The notes: generated from the sequence alone by a model not told the origin. A stretch of 46,530 nt of DNA from an uncultured Clostridia bacterium (GCA_944384995.1 CALWVN010000015.1:1-46530); one strand, 5' to 3'; positions 16,408 through 25,054 are shown, counted from the stretch's first letter. Numbers and translations: made by a program.

Positions 16408-17943
16408 ATGCAGGCGCAAACGCTTGTGCAAATGAAACATGTGCGCAAGGAGTTCCCGGGTGTGACGGCGCTTTCGGATATGTCCTTTGACATCCGCGCG
16501 GGTGAGGTGCACGTGCTGCTCGGTGAAAACGGCGCGGGCAAATCGACGCTGATGAAAATTTTGAGCGGCGTGCACAAGCCGACCTCCGGCAGCATTGTGA
16601 TCGACGGAAAAGAATATAAAAGCCTCACCCCGCACGATGCGGACCGGCTCGGGATCCGCGTGATCTATCAGGAACTGAGTGTGATCCCGACGCTTTCCAT
16701 TCGGGAAAACCTGTTTGTCGGCAGGCTGCCCGTGAAAAAACGTGCGTTTTTTCATACGGTGGATTACGGCAAAATGCAGCGCCGCGCGGAAGCATTGCTC
16801 CAAAGGGTAGGGATGCACCGCGATGCGCGTACGCCCGTTGAGGATCTGAGCATTTCGGAAAAACAGCAGGTCGAGATCGCAAAAGCCCTTGCCGTGGACA
16901 GCCGCGTCATTATTATGGACGAGCCGACCGCTTCGCTGACGCATGAAGAAGTCCGGCACCTGTTTGCGGTCATCCGCGCGCTCAAAGCGCAGGGCAGGGG
17001 GATCGTATTCATTTCCCATAAGCTGCCGGAGATCCTGGAGATCGGCGACCGCGTGACCGTGCTCAAGGACGGGGCGAACGTCGGCACGAAGCAGATCACC
17101 GACGTAACGGCAGACGACCTTGTGACCATGATGGTCGGGCGGCAGATCCGCAAGAACTATCAAAACGAAAGTGCACAAAACGGCTTCGAGCAGGAAGAGG
17201 TGCTGTTCGAGGTGAAGGGGCTTTCGCGGCGTGACGGCAAGGCGCGCGCCGTTTCTTTCCGCCTGCACAAAGGCGAGATCTTAGGTTTCGCGGGGCTTGT
17301 GGGCGCGGGCAGAAGCGAGCTGATGAATGCCGTGTTCGGCGCGGCGCCGAAGCGGTCGGGGAAGATCCTGTTGCACGGGAAAGAGATCCGCACGAAAAGC
17401 CCCTATCAGGCGATTCGAAACGGACTTGCCATGGTGACTGAAAACCGCCGAGAAACGGGGTTCTTCCATAATTTTGACATCAAGCAGAACATTTCTCTGC
17501 TGCCGTTTGTCAAAACTGCGCGCGGCGGCGGGACGCTGGGACTCATCGACCGCCGCTTTGAAAAGCGTTGTGCCGAGCAGCAGCGCAAGGCCTTGCGCAT
17601 CAAGTGCGCTTCCGTAAACCAACCGGTCACGGAGCTCTCGGGCGGGAACCAGCAAAAAGTCATTTTGGGCAGATGGCTTGCGGCGCAGTCCGAAATTTTG
17701 ATCTTTGATGAGCCGACCAAGGGCATAGACGTCGGCAGCAAAGCGGAGATCTATGCGCTCATGCGGGAGCTCGCGGACAGCGGCAAGGGCGTTTTGGTGG
17801 TCTCTTCGGAACTCCCCGAGCTGCTCGCCGTGTGTGACACCATTGCCGTTTACCGCGAAGGGGAGATCGTCCGTGTTTTCCCGCACAGCGCGGCAACAGA
17901 GGAAAACATCGTGCTGGCTGCTACGGCCGGGGGCACAGAATGA
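16408..17943 (+). CDS. alsA: Sugar ABC transporter ATP-binding protein, D-allose type
   Basis: The protein has 511 residues with two fused ABC domains (RbsA/MglA/AlsA layout). The N-terminal domain has Walker A GENGAGKST (about residue 39), LSISEKQQVEIAKAL, and Walker B IIMDEPTASLT. The C-terminal domain has the degenerate P-loop usual in this family (GLVGAGRSELMNAVFG) and a good signature LSGGNQQKVILGRWL with Walker B ILIFDEPTKGID. It powers import of a pentose or hexose; allose is inferred from the operon partners. AGGAGA lies upstream of the ATG. No convincing promoter was found in 16259-16400, although one must exist because the upstream operon is divergent. Confidence 0.9.
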   Translation: MQAQTLVQMKHVRKEFPGVTALSDMSFDIRAGEVHVLLGENGAGKSTLMKILSGVHKPTSGSIVIDGKEYKSLTPHDADRLGIRVIYQELSVIPTLSIRENLFVGRLPVKKRAFFHTVDYGKMQRRAEALLQRVGMHRDARTPVEDLSISEKQQVEIAKALAVDSRVIIMDEPTASLTHEEVRHLFAVIRALKAQGRGIVFISHKLPEILEIGDRVTVLKDGANVGTKQITDVTADDLVTMMVGRQIRKNYQNESAQNGFEQEEVLFEVKGLSRRDGKARAVSFRLHKGEILGFAGLVGAGRSELMNAVFGAAPKRSGKILLHGKEIRTKSPYQAIRNGLAMVTENRRETGFFHNFDIKQNISLLPFVKTARGGGTLGLIDRRFEKRCAEQQRKALRIKCASVNQPVTELSGGNQQKVILGRWLAAQSEILIFDEPTKGIDVGSKAEIYALMRELADSGKGVLVVSSELPELLAVCDTIAVYREGEIVRVFPHSAATEENIVLAATAGGTE

Positions 17944-17957
17944 AAGGGGAACGCAAC

Positions 17958-18926
17958 ATGGCTTCTATAGAACGAGCAAAGGAAAAACCAACCTTTAACA
18001 CGCTTTGGCAGCGCTTCGGCACCTTCGGTATCTTGATCCTGCTGCTTGCGATCCTTGCCGTTGCACGCCCCGGGCACTTTTTCTCCGTCTCGACGGTCAC
18101 GCAGATCTTGGCGCAAAGCTCCGTAAATATTTTGATCGCGCTCGGTGAATTTTTTGCGATCCTGATTGCGGGCATCGATCTTTCCGTCGGCTCTGTCGTT
18201 GCATTGACGGGCATGGTGACCGCGCAGCTGATGGTGGCAGGCGTAAACCCGCTGCTGAGCCTTGTGCTCGGCGTCCTGCTCGGCGGCGTGCTGGGGCTTA
18301 TCAACGGCGTACTTGTCAACCGTACGGGGCTGCACCCATTCATCATTACGCTGGGCACACAGGCGATCCTGCGCGGCATCACGCTGATCATCTCAAATTC
18401 CAGCGCTGTGTTCGGCTTTCCCGCAAGCTTTACGCGCACCATTTCCGTCAATGTGTTCGGGCTCGTCCCCTTAGTCGCGATTATTGCCCTTTTGACGGCG
18501 GCAGTGCTCTCGTTTTTGACGCGGCAGACGAAGCTCGGCAGAAACATTTACGCCCTCGGCGGCAACCGTGAAGCGGCGTGGTACGCGGGGATCAATGTAA
18601 AGCTGCACACCTTGATCGTGTTTATGATCTCGGGCCTTTGCGCGGGCCTTGCGGGCGTGGTGCTCCTCGGGCGCGTCGGTTCGGCGGAGCCCGCGGCGGC
18701 GACCGGCTTTGAAACGTATGCCATCGCGGCGGCAATCATCGGCGGCACCAGCTTTTTCGGCGGCAAGGGCAAAATTTTCGGCGTAGTCATCGGCGGCTTT
18801 ATCATCGGGGTCATCAATTTCGGTATGAACCTGCTGTCGCTGCCGAGCACCCTGCAGCAGGTTGTTATGGGCGCGCTCATCATCGGCTCCGTTGCGCTCG
18901 ACCGTTTTGTGGCGAATAAGAAGTAA
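17958..18926 (+). CDS. alsC: Sugar ABC transporter permease, D-allose type
   Basis: The protein has 322 residues from an ATG at 17958 with AAAGGGGAACGCAAC upstream. An ATG at 17940 that overlaps the alsA stop in an ATGA is the alternative and would add six residues. There are about ten hydrophobic segments. RbsC/AlsC-family marks are IAGIDLSVGSVVALTGMV, NRTGLHPFIITLGTQAILRG, GRNIYALGGNREAAWYAGI, and AIAAAIIGGTSFFGGKG. It forms the membrane channel with the alsA product, taking the sugar from the lipoprotein binding protein encoded four genes downstream. Confidence 0.9.
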   Translation: MASIERAKEKPTFNTLWQRFGTFGILILLLAILAVARPGHFFSVSTVTQILAQSSVNILIALGEFFAILIAGIDLSVGSVVALTGMVTAQLMVAGVNPLLSLVLGVLLGGVLGLINGVLVNRTGLHPFIITLGTQAILRGITLIISNSSAVFGFPASFTRTISVNVFGLVPLVAIIALLTAAVLSFLTRQTKLGRNIYALGGNREAAWYAGINVKLHTLIVFMISGLCAGLAGVVLLGRVGSAEPAAATGFETYAIAAAIIGGTSFFGGKGKIFGVVIGGFIIGVINFGMNLLSLPSTLQQVVMGALIIGSVALDRFVANKK

Positions 18927-18941
18927 GAAGAGGACAAAGCT

Positions 18942-19625
18942 ATGAAACCTATGTTTAATCCGTCCTTAATGTGTATGGATTTTTTGGATATGCGAAACCA
19001 GGCGGAGATTCTCAATACCCGCTGTGATATGTACCACGCGGATGTCATGGACGGGCATTACGTCAAAAATGTCACGCTCTCGCCCGACTTCATCCGCGCG
19101 TTTCACACGGTTGCGCAAAAGCCGATGGACTGTCACCTCATGGTGACGGACCCCGATCTGTTTTTAGAACCGCTTGCCGAGGCGGGCGCGGATTATCTTT
19201 GCGTGCAGGCGGAGACGGTCAACCGCGATGCGTTCCGCATCCTCAATAAAATCGAAGCCCTCGGCTGCAAAACGGGTGTGGTGCTTAATCCTGCCACGCC
19301 GCTTGAGTTTGTGCGCCATTATTTGGAGCGCGTCGACATTTTAACGATCATGACCGTAGACCCCGGCTTTGCCGGGCAGCCGTTTATCCCCGAAATGCTC
19401 GAAAAGCTCCGTGAGGCGCGCGAGTTTAAGGAAAAGTACGGCTGCAAATATCTTATCGAAGTGGACGGCTCGTGCAACGAACGCACCTTCAAGGCCTTGT
19501 ATGACGCGGGCGCGGAGGTTTTTATTGTCGGTACGTCGGGGCTTTTCTCGAAAGACCGCGACTTGAAGCTTGCATGGGAAAAGATGCTGGCGGATTTCCG
19601 CAATGCGACCGGGGAATCGGTTTAA
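18942..19625 (+). CDS. alsE: D-allulose-6-phosphate 3-epimerase (ribulose-phosphate epimerase family)
   Basis: The protein has 227 residues and is very like E. coli AlsE from memory: NPSLMCMDFLDM at the start, then HADVMDGHYVKN with metal and catalytic residues, PMDCHLMVTDPDL, IMTVDPGFAGQPFIPEMLEK, and IEVDGSCNERTFKALYDAGA plus VFIVGTSGLFS. It converts D-allulose 6-phosphate to D-fructose 6-phosphate, the last step before glycolysis. Ribulose-phosphate 3-epimerase is the alternative, but the SLMCMD and DGSCN segments and the operon favour AlsE. GAAGAGGACAAAGCT precedes the ATG. It lies 15 bases after the permease. Confidence 0.9.
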   Translation: MKPMFNPSLMCMDFLDMRNQAEILNTRCDMYHADVMDGHYVKNVTLSPDFIRAFHTVAQKPMDCHLMVTDPDLFLEPLAEAGADYLCVQAETVNRDAFRILNKIEALGCKTGVVLNPATPLEFVRHYLERVDILTIMTVDPGFAGQPFIPEMLEKLREAREFKEKYGCKYLIEVDGSCNERTFKALYDAGAEVFIVGTSGLFSKDRDLKLAWEKMLADFRNATGESV

Positions 19626-19642
19626 GGAAAGGAGGAGAAGCG

Positions 19643-20602
19643 TTGGAACTGTTGACCATCGGCATTGACATCGGCGGCACGAATTTTCGGATCGGCACGG
19701 TGGATGCGGCGGGCAATGTCGAGGACTTTGAAAGCCACTCGAGCGCCATGTTCCGAAAAGAGGATGCAGCCGATGTGCTGGCGCATGTGATCCTTGGGTA
19801 TATGGAGCGGTATGCGCTGCGCGGGCGTATTCGCGGCGTCGGCATAGGCGTGCCCGCCGTCGTCAGTCGGGACAAACGCCTGGTGCGCTCTGCGCCGAAC
19901 CTGCCGGGTTTCGATTCGCTTGCCCTTCCCGCGCTTTTGGAAGAGCAGCTGTGTCTGCCCGTGTTTTTGGACCGCGACGTCAACCTGCTGCTGCGCAGTG
20001 ATATGCATACGCTGCTTTTAGAGCCGGACAAGACGGTTTTGGGCTTTTATGTCGGTACAGGCTTCGGCAATGCGATTTACCTCGACGGCGGCTTCTATGC
20101 CGGGAAAAACGGTGCGGCGGGTGAGCTTGGGCATATCCCGATGCTGGATCTGACCGAAACGTGCCCATGCGGCAACGTCGGCTGCTGTGAGGTGCGCTGC
20201 TCCGGAAAACATCTCGAATGGATCGCCAAGCGGATGTTTCCCCAAACGCCGGTGCGGCAGGTGTTCGCAAGGCATCATGGGCATCCGGCGCTCGAACGGT
20301 ATGTGCGCGACCTTGCCGTGCCCATCGCCGCAGAGATCAATATATTAGATCCCGACTGCGCCGTGCTTTCCGGCGGGGTGCTCGGTATGCCGGGCTTCCC
20401 GCGGGCGATATTGCTGGAGGCGATCCATGCACATGTGCGCAAGCCGTATCCCGCCGAGGGGCTTGATCTGCGCTTCGCGGCGCAAAGTCCGCAAAACGGC
20501 GTGCGCGGCGGCGGGATGCTTGCCGCAGAACAACTCAATAAAGCTGTGCCGCGCACCGCACGACCGGTGCAAGCGGCTTCTGGAAAGAGGGAATTTTTAT
20601 GA
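19643..20602 (+). CDS. alsK: ROK-family sugar kinase, D-allose kinase type
   Basis: The protein has 319 residues from a TTG at 19643 with GGAGGAGAAGCG upstream; a longer frame from 19574 overlaps alsE and is rejected. The ROK marks are IGIDIGGTNFRIGTV (phosphate-binding), GIGVPAVVSRDK, FLDRDVNLL, GFYVGTGFGNAIYLDG, and the zinc-site cluster CPCGNVGCCEVRCSGKHLEW. The CSGKHLEW ending resembles AlsK and not glucokinase, from memory. It phosphorylates the imported sugar to the 6-phosphate. It is 17 bases after alsE, and its stop overlaps the binding-protein start in an ATGA. Confidence 0.88.
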   Translation: MELLTIGIDIGGTNFRIGTVDAAGNVEDFESHSSAMFRKEDAADVLAHVILGYMERYALRGRIRGVGIGVPAVVSRDKRLVRSAPNLPGFDSLALPALLEEQLCLPVFLDRDVNLLLRSDMHTLLLEPDKTVLGFYVGTGFGNAIYLDGGFYAGKNGAAGELGHIPMLDLTETCPCGNVGCCEVRCSGKHLEWIAKRMFPQTPVRQVFARHHGHPALERYVRDLAVPIAAEINILDPDCAVLSGGVLGMPGFPRAILLEAIHAHVRKPYPAEGLDLRFAAQSPQNGVRGGGMLAAEQLNKAVPRTARPVQAASGKREFL

Positions 20603-21591
20603 AAAAAAGTATACGCAAACGCATCTGTACTGTCCTGCTTGCGACCGTATTGCTCCTGACGGGCGTGCTCGCAGGCTGCGGCGACGATACGCCGGGCGGC
20701 GGCACGGGTACCGCGCAGGCGGAATACGCCGTGATCTTAAAAACACTGTCCAATGACTTCTGGGCGACCATGAAAACGGGCATTGAGGAAGAGGCGGAAA
20801 AACAGGGCGTTACGGTGGATATTTTTGCCGCCAACAGCGAAGAGGACACTGAGGGGCAGCTGCGCATTTTGGAAAACTGTATTGCAAAGGGCTACAAAGC
20901 CATCGGCGTTGCTCCGCTGTCGCCCACCAATCTGCTGAATGGCGTAGCGCAGGCAAACCAAAAGGGCATTTATGTGATGAATATCGACGAGCAAATGGAT
21001 ATGGAAACGCTGAAAAACGTCGGCGGCAGCGTCATTGCCTTTGCCACGACGGACAACGTTGCGGTCGGGGAACAGGCGGCAAACTATATCGTCGGTAAGC
21101 TGACTGCCGGCGGACAGGTCGCAATCATCGAAGGCAAGGCGGGCAACGCCTCGGGCGAGGCGCGCAAGCAGGGCGCGACCGAAACGTTCCGCGCGGCGAC
21201 GGGCGTGGAGCTGGTCGCGTCGCAGCCGGCGGATTGGGACCGCCAGAAGGCGCTCGACACCGCCGCAAGCATTTTGCAGCAGTATCCGGATCTGGATGCG
21301 TTTTATTGCTGCAACGACACCATGGCGCTCGGCGCGCTGCAGGCGGTAAAGAATGCCGGGAAGCTCAGCCGGGTGCTGGTGGTCGGCACGGACGGCGCCG
21401 CAGAGGCGATCGAAAGCATCCGCGCGGGGGAACTGACCGCCACCATTGCACAGGATTCCGCCGAGATCGGTGCAACCTCTTTGCGCAAAATGATCGAAGC
21501 GGTGCAAAGCGGTGCGGCGATCGACCCTGAGGCACAGCCCGAAACGATCCCCGTGGAAGCCTATATTGTTGAGCAGGATACCGTCGGGTAG
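20599..21591 (+). CDS. alsB: Sugar ABC transporter substrate-binding lipoprotein, D-allose type
   Basis: The protein has 330 residues. It opens with a lipoprotein signal ending in VLAGC, followed by a Gly/Thr linker, so it is tethered to the outer face of the membrane. The mature part matches E. coli AlsB segment for segment from memory: YAVILKTLSNDFWATMKTGI, APLSPTNLLNGVAQ, FATTDNVAVGEQAANYI, AIIEGKAGNASGEARKQGAT, VASQPADWDRQKALD, and CNDTMALGALQAV. It delivers the sugar to the alsC/alsA transporter. It is the strongest evidence that the operon handles D-allose, although ribose binding cannot be excluded. Confidence 0.92.
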   Translation: MKKSIRKRICTVLLATVLLLTGVLAGCGDDTPGGGTGTAQAEYAVILKTLSNDFWATMKTGIEEEAEKQGVTVDIFAANSEEDTEGQLRILENCIAKGYKAIGVAPLSPTNLLNGVAQANQKGIYVMNIDEQMDMETLKNVGGSVIAFATTDNVAVGEQAANYIVGKLTAGGQVAIIEGKAGNASGEARKQGATETFRAATGVELVASQPADWDRQKALDTAASILQQYPDLDAFYCCNDTMALGALQAVKNAGKLSRVLVVGTDGAAEAIESIRAGELTATIAQDSAEIGATSLRKMIEAVQSGAAIDPEAQPETIPVEAYIVEQDTVG

Positions 21592-21606
21592 ATTAGGAGG
21601 CGCAGG

Positions 21607-22050
21607 ATGAAGATCGCGATCGGCTGCGACCATGTGGGTTTCGAACTGAAAGACTGCATCGCAGAGCATTTGGAAAAGCACGGGCATACCGTACAGGACT
21701 TCGGCACAAACAGCGGTGAGCGCACGGACTATCCCGTTTACGGCAAGGCCGTCGCTGAAGCGGTGGCAAGCGGCGCGTGCGAAAAAGGCATCGTCCTTTG
21801 CGGCACGGGCGTTGGGATTTCCATTGCCGCTAACAAGGTGCGCGGGGTGCGCGCCGTGGTCTGTTCCGAGCCGTATTCCGCACTGCTCTCACGCCGCCAC
21901 AACGACACGAACGTGCTGGCGCTGGGCGCGCGCGTGGTCGGGCGCGCTTTGGCGCTGATGATCGTGGACGCGTGGCTTATGGGCGAATATGAAGGCGGCA
22001 GGCACGCAAAACGTGTGGAAATGCTTGCAGAGCTGGATGATATGCGCTGA
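21607..22050 (+). CDS. rpiB: RpiB/LacAB-family sugar-phosphate isomerase, likely allose-6-phosphate isomerase
   Basis: The protein has 147 residues, the typical RpiB length. Marks are IAIGCDHVGFELKDCIAEHL, DFGTNSGERTDYPVYGKAVA, the catalytic-site GIVLCGTGVGISIAANKVRG, and SRRHNDTNVLALGARVVG. In the E. coli system the RpiB homologue interconverts allose 6-phosphate and allulose 6-phosphate and also acts on ribose 5-phosphate. As last gene of the operon it completes the path from allose 6-phosphate to AlsE. TTAGGAGGCGCAGG precedes the ATG. The stop lies 22 bases before the first of two identical hairpins. Confidence 0.93.
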   Translation: MKIAIGCDHVGFELKDCIAEHLEKHGHTVQDFGTNSGERTDYPVYGKAVAEAVASGACEKGIVLCGTGVGISIAANKVRGVRAVVCSEPYSALLSRRHNDTNVLALGARVVGRALALMIVDAWLMGEYEGGRHAKRVEMLAELDDMR

Positions 22051-22072
22051 ATACAAGACGTGCAAATATAAA

Positions 22073-22102
22073 AAGCGGCTTTGTTCGAAAACAAAGCCGC
22101 TT
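22073..22102. repeat. Hairpin, copy 1 of a 30-base repeat
   Basis: AAGCGGCTTTGT and ACAAAGCCGCTT flank TCGAAA. The identical 30 bases recur at 22279-22308. This copy is not followed by a T-run, so it would terminate weakly alone. It lies straight after the RpiB gene. Confidence 0.85.
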
Positions 22103-22116
22103 CAGACTGTCAAAGA

Positions 22117-22262
22117 AGTCTTTTTTCCTCCCTCTGATGAGGGAGGTGGCACGCGCTTCGCGCGTGACGGAGGGAGAGAAACCTTGAAATATCAAGACTT
22201 TTGACTACTCCCCTCAGTCTCGCTTCGCTCGACAGCTCCCCTGACAAGGGGAGCAAAAGACA
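22117..22262. mobile_element. MITE-like palindromic element between the two hairpin copies
   Basis: This stretch holds no gene. It contains three perfect stem-loops: CCTCCCTC/GAGGGAGG (22127-22146), CACGCGC/GCGCGTG (22150-22166), and GCTCCCCT/AGGGGAGC (22235-22254). Its ends form an imperfect inverted repeat (GTCTTTTTTCCTCCC at 22118 against GGGGAGCAAAAGAC at 22248). It is bracketed by two identical 30-base hairpins. It resembles the small palindromic intergenic repeats common in gut Clostridia. Non-autonomous mobility is inferred from the inverted ends. Confidence 0.5.
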
Positions 22263-22278
22263 CTTTTTCAACACGCTC

Positions 22279-22312
22279 AAGCGGCTTTGTTCGAAAACAA
22301 AGCCGCTTTTTG
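22279..22312 (+). terminator. Terminator of the allose operon, copy 2 of the repeated hairpin
   Basis: A 12-bp perfect stem (AAGCGGCTTTGT/ACAAAGCCGCTT) with a TCGAAA loop is followed by TTTTGTT on the plus strand. This is the functional-looking copy of the hairpin also seen at 22073. Confidence 0.8.
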
Positions 22313-22341
22313 TTAAAATGTTGTCAAAAACAGTCTGAATG

Positions 22342-22371
22342 TTGACAACCGCATGTTTTTTATGGTAGACT
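22342..22371 (+). promoter_or_regulatory. Likely sigma-A promoter of the acyl-activating fusion gene
   Basis: TTGACA and TAGACT are separated by 18 bases, about 60 bases before the start codon at 22432. The -35 is consensus; the -10 is weaker. Confidence 0.55.
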
Positions 22372-22431
22372 GCAATCGGTTCTCCCGTACGGAGATACAG
22401 CGGGGAAATTGGGCTTCGGAGGTGCGAAAAG

Positions 22432-25008
22432 ATGAATATTTATGATGCCGTGTATCAGGTCAATCGTTCTCACCCTGAAAAACGTGCCATGTCCATCGCC
22501 TTGGAAAACGGCGAAAACCGTGTCTATACCTACGGCGAGGTGTTTCAAAAAGCCGGGCTGTATGCCGAGCGCCTGACTTCCTTTGGCGTGCGCGCGGGCG
22601 ACCGTGTGGCGTTCGTCTGCGAATCAAGCCCCGAGTGGACAATCGCATTTCTTGCTGTATGCAGGCTTCGATGCACGGCGGTGCTGCTTGACGCATCTCT
22701 CGGCGGCGAAGAACTTGCGGATTTCCTTCAATTTTCCGATGTGCGCGCCGCTTTTTTCTCGGAAAAAGCGCGGCAAAAACTGTCGATGCATACGTTTCCG
22801 TTCCCTGTGTTCCATGTGCTCGACGGTGCCGTTTTCCCAGATTCCTCTGCATGTGTGCCGGACCCCATGCCGCAAACGTCCGATCCGGATGAAGAAGTTG
22901 CGTGCATCCTCTTTTCTTCAGGGACTACGCGCAAGGCGGCGGGTATTTTGCACACGCATGACGCGCTCATTGAGACCACGCGTATGACGCTCGAGGTGCA
23001 GGGGCTCAAGGCCGACGACCGTTATCTCGGCATTTTGCCGAATTCCCATATTTACGGCCTTGTCTGTTTGGTGCTCGGTCCGGCGCTTTCCGGCGCGGCG
23101 GTGCATTATATCGAGTCTGTCAGCGCTGAGGCGGTGCTTGGGGCGTTCGCGTCCTATCACCCCACCGTCCTGCCCGCCGTGCCGAAGGTCTATGAGCTGT
23201 TTATGACGCAGATCCTGCGTAAAATTAACGCGAACCCTGCAACCAAGCTGCTGTTTAAGACGTTTTTCCCTCTCTGCCTGAAAAAGCGCCGCAAAAGCGG
23301 AAGCCTTTTGGGCAAGCGGCTGTTCAAAAGCATCCACGAAGGCTTCGGCGGCAGCCTGCAATACTTATGCTCGGCGGGTGCACCGCTTTCCAAAGAGGTC
23401 GCGGATTTCTACTACGGCACGGGCTTTGACATCCTCATCACGTACGGCGCGACCGAAACGAACATCCCCACCGTCGGCAATATACCCGGCTGCATCCGTA
23501 CAGACTCCTGCGGCAAGCCCTATCCTGCGATCACGCTCAAACGCAGTGAAGCCGGCGAGCTTTTGATCAAATCCCCTTACCGCATGAAGGGGTATTTCCG
23601 AGACGAAGCGGCAACGCGTGCGGCGTTTACCGAGGACGGCTTCTTCAAAACAGGCGACCTTTGCGAGATCGACGAGGCGGGCTTCGTGCGCGTCACGGGG
23701 CGCAGCAAGGAAAATATCGTCCTGCCCTCCGGCAAAAAGGTCACGCCCGATGATCTGGAAGAGAAATATGCCGCGCTCGAGGGCGTTTCGGAATTTGTAA
23801 TTTGCGGCGTCCCGCGGGAAAGTGCGGACGGCGACGAGATCCATGCCTTTTTGGTGCTCGAAAACGATACGCCCGAAAACCGTGAAGCGGTCGCGGCACA
23901 GGTGCGCGCACGGGGTGCGGACGTGCACCGCAATATGCGCGTTACAAAGCTGCATTTCGTGCGCGAGATCCAGCGCACGTCCCTGCAAAAGCCGAAGCGT
24001 TATCTTTTGCAGCAGCAGGCGCTGAAAGAGCGCCAAGCCGACATGCTTTTGCCCGAAGCTGCCGTTCCCGAAGCGGAATCGGACGTTGCGCTTTTCGTGC
24101 AAAACGCCGTAGCGCGCGTCGCGGATGTCGAACCCGAATACGTGCTGCCCACGACCCGTATTTTTGAGGAACTGTCCGTGGATTCGTTAAGCTCGATCGA
24201 TCTCGCGCTGACGATCGAGGAGCGCTACCATGTCAATTTGGAAAACCGTTTTACGGCGAGCATGACCGTCGCCGATCTCGTTGCGGCGCTGCAAGATCCC
24301 GCCGCCGCGCCGGGTGCTGCTGAAGGAACGGGGACGGCTTATCCTAAGGAAAAAACAGTCGGCGATTATCTTGTTTATGCTTTCTGCCGCAACCTTGCGC
24401 GCACGTGCTACCGCATGCGCTTTTACGGCACGGAAAACGTCCCGCAAAACGGCGGGTTCATCCTTTGCGCCAACCATGTTGCCAAGCTCGATTACCTCTA
24501 TATTTCCGCCGCGTTTCCGAAAGACCGCTTCATGCACCTTTGCTGTATGGCAAAAAAAGAGCTGTTCCGCAAAGACCCGTTCAGCAAAAAGCTGATCCGC
24601 ATTGCGGGCATGGTGCCCGTGGACCGCAGCGGTGTCAACATGAAAACCATGGCGGCGCTTAAGGAAAAACTGCAGGCGGGCTGGGGCGTCGTCATCCATC
24701 CCGAGGGAACAAGAAGTGCGGACGGTATTTTCCGCGATATGAAGAACGGTGCCGCCGTGCTCGCCGTCGACGTAGGCGTGCCGATCGTACCCGTTTATGT
24801 CAACGGCGCGTATGCGATCTTCCCGAAAGGTGCGAAATGGTTCCGCATGTTCGACTGGCGGCATATGCGCAAATTCCCGCTGGATGTCTATTTCGGCGCG
24901 CCCATTGCGAGCGAGGGGAAGGATGTGCAGGCGCTGACCGCCGAGGTGCGCGATGCGATCTTGGCGCTGCAATCCGCTGCGCGCGGCAAAAACGAAAAAG
25001 AAGCATAA
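22432..25008 (+). CDS. Three-domain protein: AMP-dependent acyl-activating enzyme, acyl carrier protein and PlsC-type acyltransferase
   Basis: The protein has 858 residues. Residues 1-545 form an AMP-binding (ANL) domain: a P-loop variant FSSGTTRKAAGILHTH (the usual GxPKG is RKAAG), ITYGATETNIP, and GFFKTGDLCEIDEAGFVRVT. Residues 555-635 form an acyl carrier domain with the phosphopantetheine serine at S585 in SVDSLSSIDL. Residues 665-850 are a PlsC/LPLAT acyltransferase with H682 and D687 (NHVAKLD) and H756-E758 (HPEGTRS). The order suggests that a fatty acid is activated, loaded on the built-in carrier and moved to a lysophospholipid or other acceptor. Similar ligase/acyltransferase fusions exist in Firmicutes. 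It stands alone, and its natural substrate is not known. Confidence 0.9.
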   Translation: MNIYDAVYQVNRSHPEKRAMSIALENGENRVYTYGEVFQKAGLYAERLTSFGVRAGDRVAFVCESSPEWTIAFLAVCRLRCTAVLLDASLGGEELADFLQFSDVRAAFFSEKARQKLSMHTFPFPVFHVLDGAVFPDSSACVPDPMPQTSDPDEEVACILFSSGTTRKAAGILHTHDALIETTRMTLEVQGLKADDRYLGILPNSHIYGLVCLVLGPALSGAAVHYIESVSAEAVLGAFASYHPTVLPAVPKVYELFMTQILRKINANPATKLLFKTFFPLCLKKRRKSGSLLGKRLFKSIHEGFGGSLQYLCSAGAPLSKEVADFYYGTGFDILITYGATETNIPTVGNIPGCIRTDSCGKPYPAITLKRSEAGELLIKSPYRMKGYFRDEAATRAAFTEDGFFKTGDLCEIDEAGFVRVTGRSKENIVLPSGKKVTPDDLEEKYAALEGVSEFVICGVPRESADGDEIHAFLVLENDTPENREAVAAQVRARGADVHRNMRVTKLHFVREIQRTSLQKPKRYLLQQQALKERQADMLLPEAAVPEAESDVALFVQNAVARVADVEPEYVLPTTRIFEELSVDSLSSIDLALTIEERYHVNLENRFTASMTVADLVAALQDPAAAPGAAEGTGTAYPKEKTVGDYLVYAFCRNLARTCYRMRFYGTENVPQNGGFILCANHVAKLDYLYISAAFPKDRFMHLCCMAKKELFRKDPFSKKLIRIAGMVPVDRSGVNMKTMAALKEKLQAGWGVVIHPEGTRSADGIFRDMKNGAAVLAVDVGVPIVPVYVNGAYAIFPKGAKWFRMFDWRHMRKFPLDVYFGAPIASEGKDVQALTAEVRDAILALQSAARGKNEKEA

Positions 25009-25012
25009 GAAA

Positions 25013-25036
25013 AACGCCCGTCTTTTGACGGGCGTT
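25013..25036 (-). terminator. Rho-independent terminator of rpmB
   Basis: A 10-bp perfect stem (AACGCCCGTC/GACGGGCGTT) with a TTTT loop is followed on the minus strand by TTTTTCTT, if the T-run is taken to continue past the stem. It lies between the convergent rpmB and fusion genes and may serve both. Confidence 0.85.
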
Positions 25037-25054
25037 CATCATTGCAATACACAA

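Noticed and set aside
16255-17268. Minus-strand frame of 337 residues opposite the ABC ATPase gene
   Set aside because: It is rich in His and Arg, has no family marks or ribosome site, and lies fully against alsA, which has clear motifs on the plus strand.
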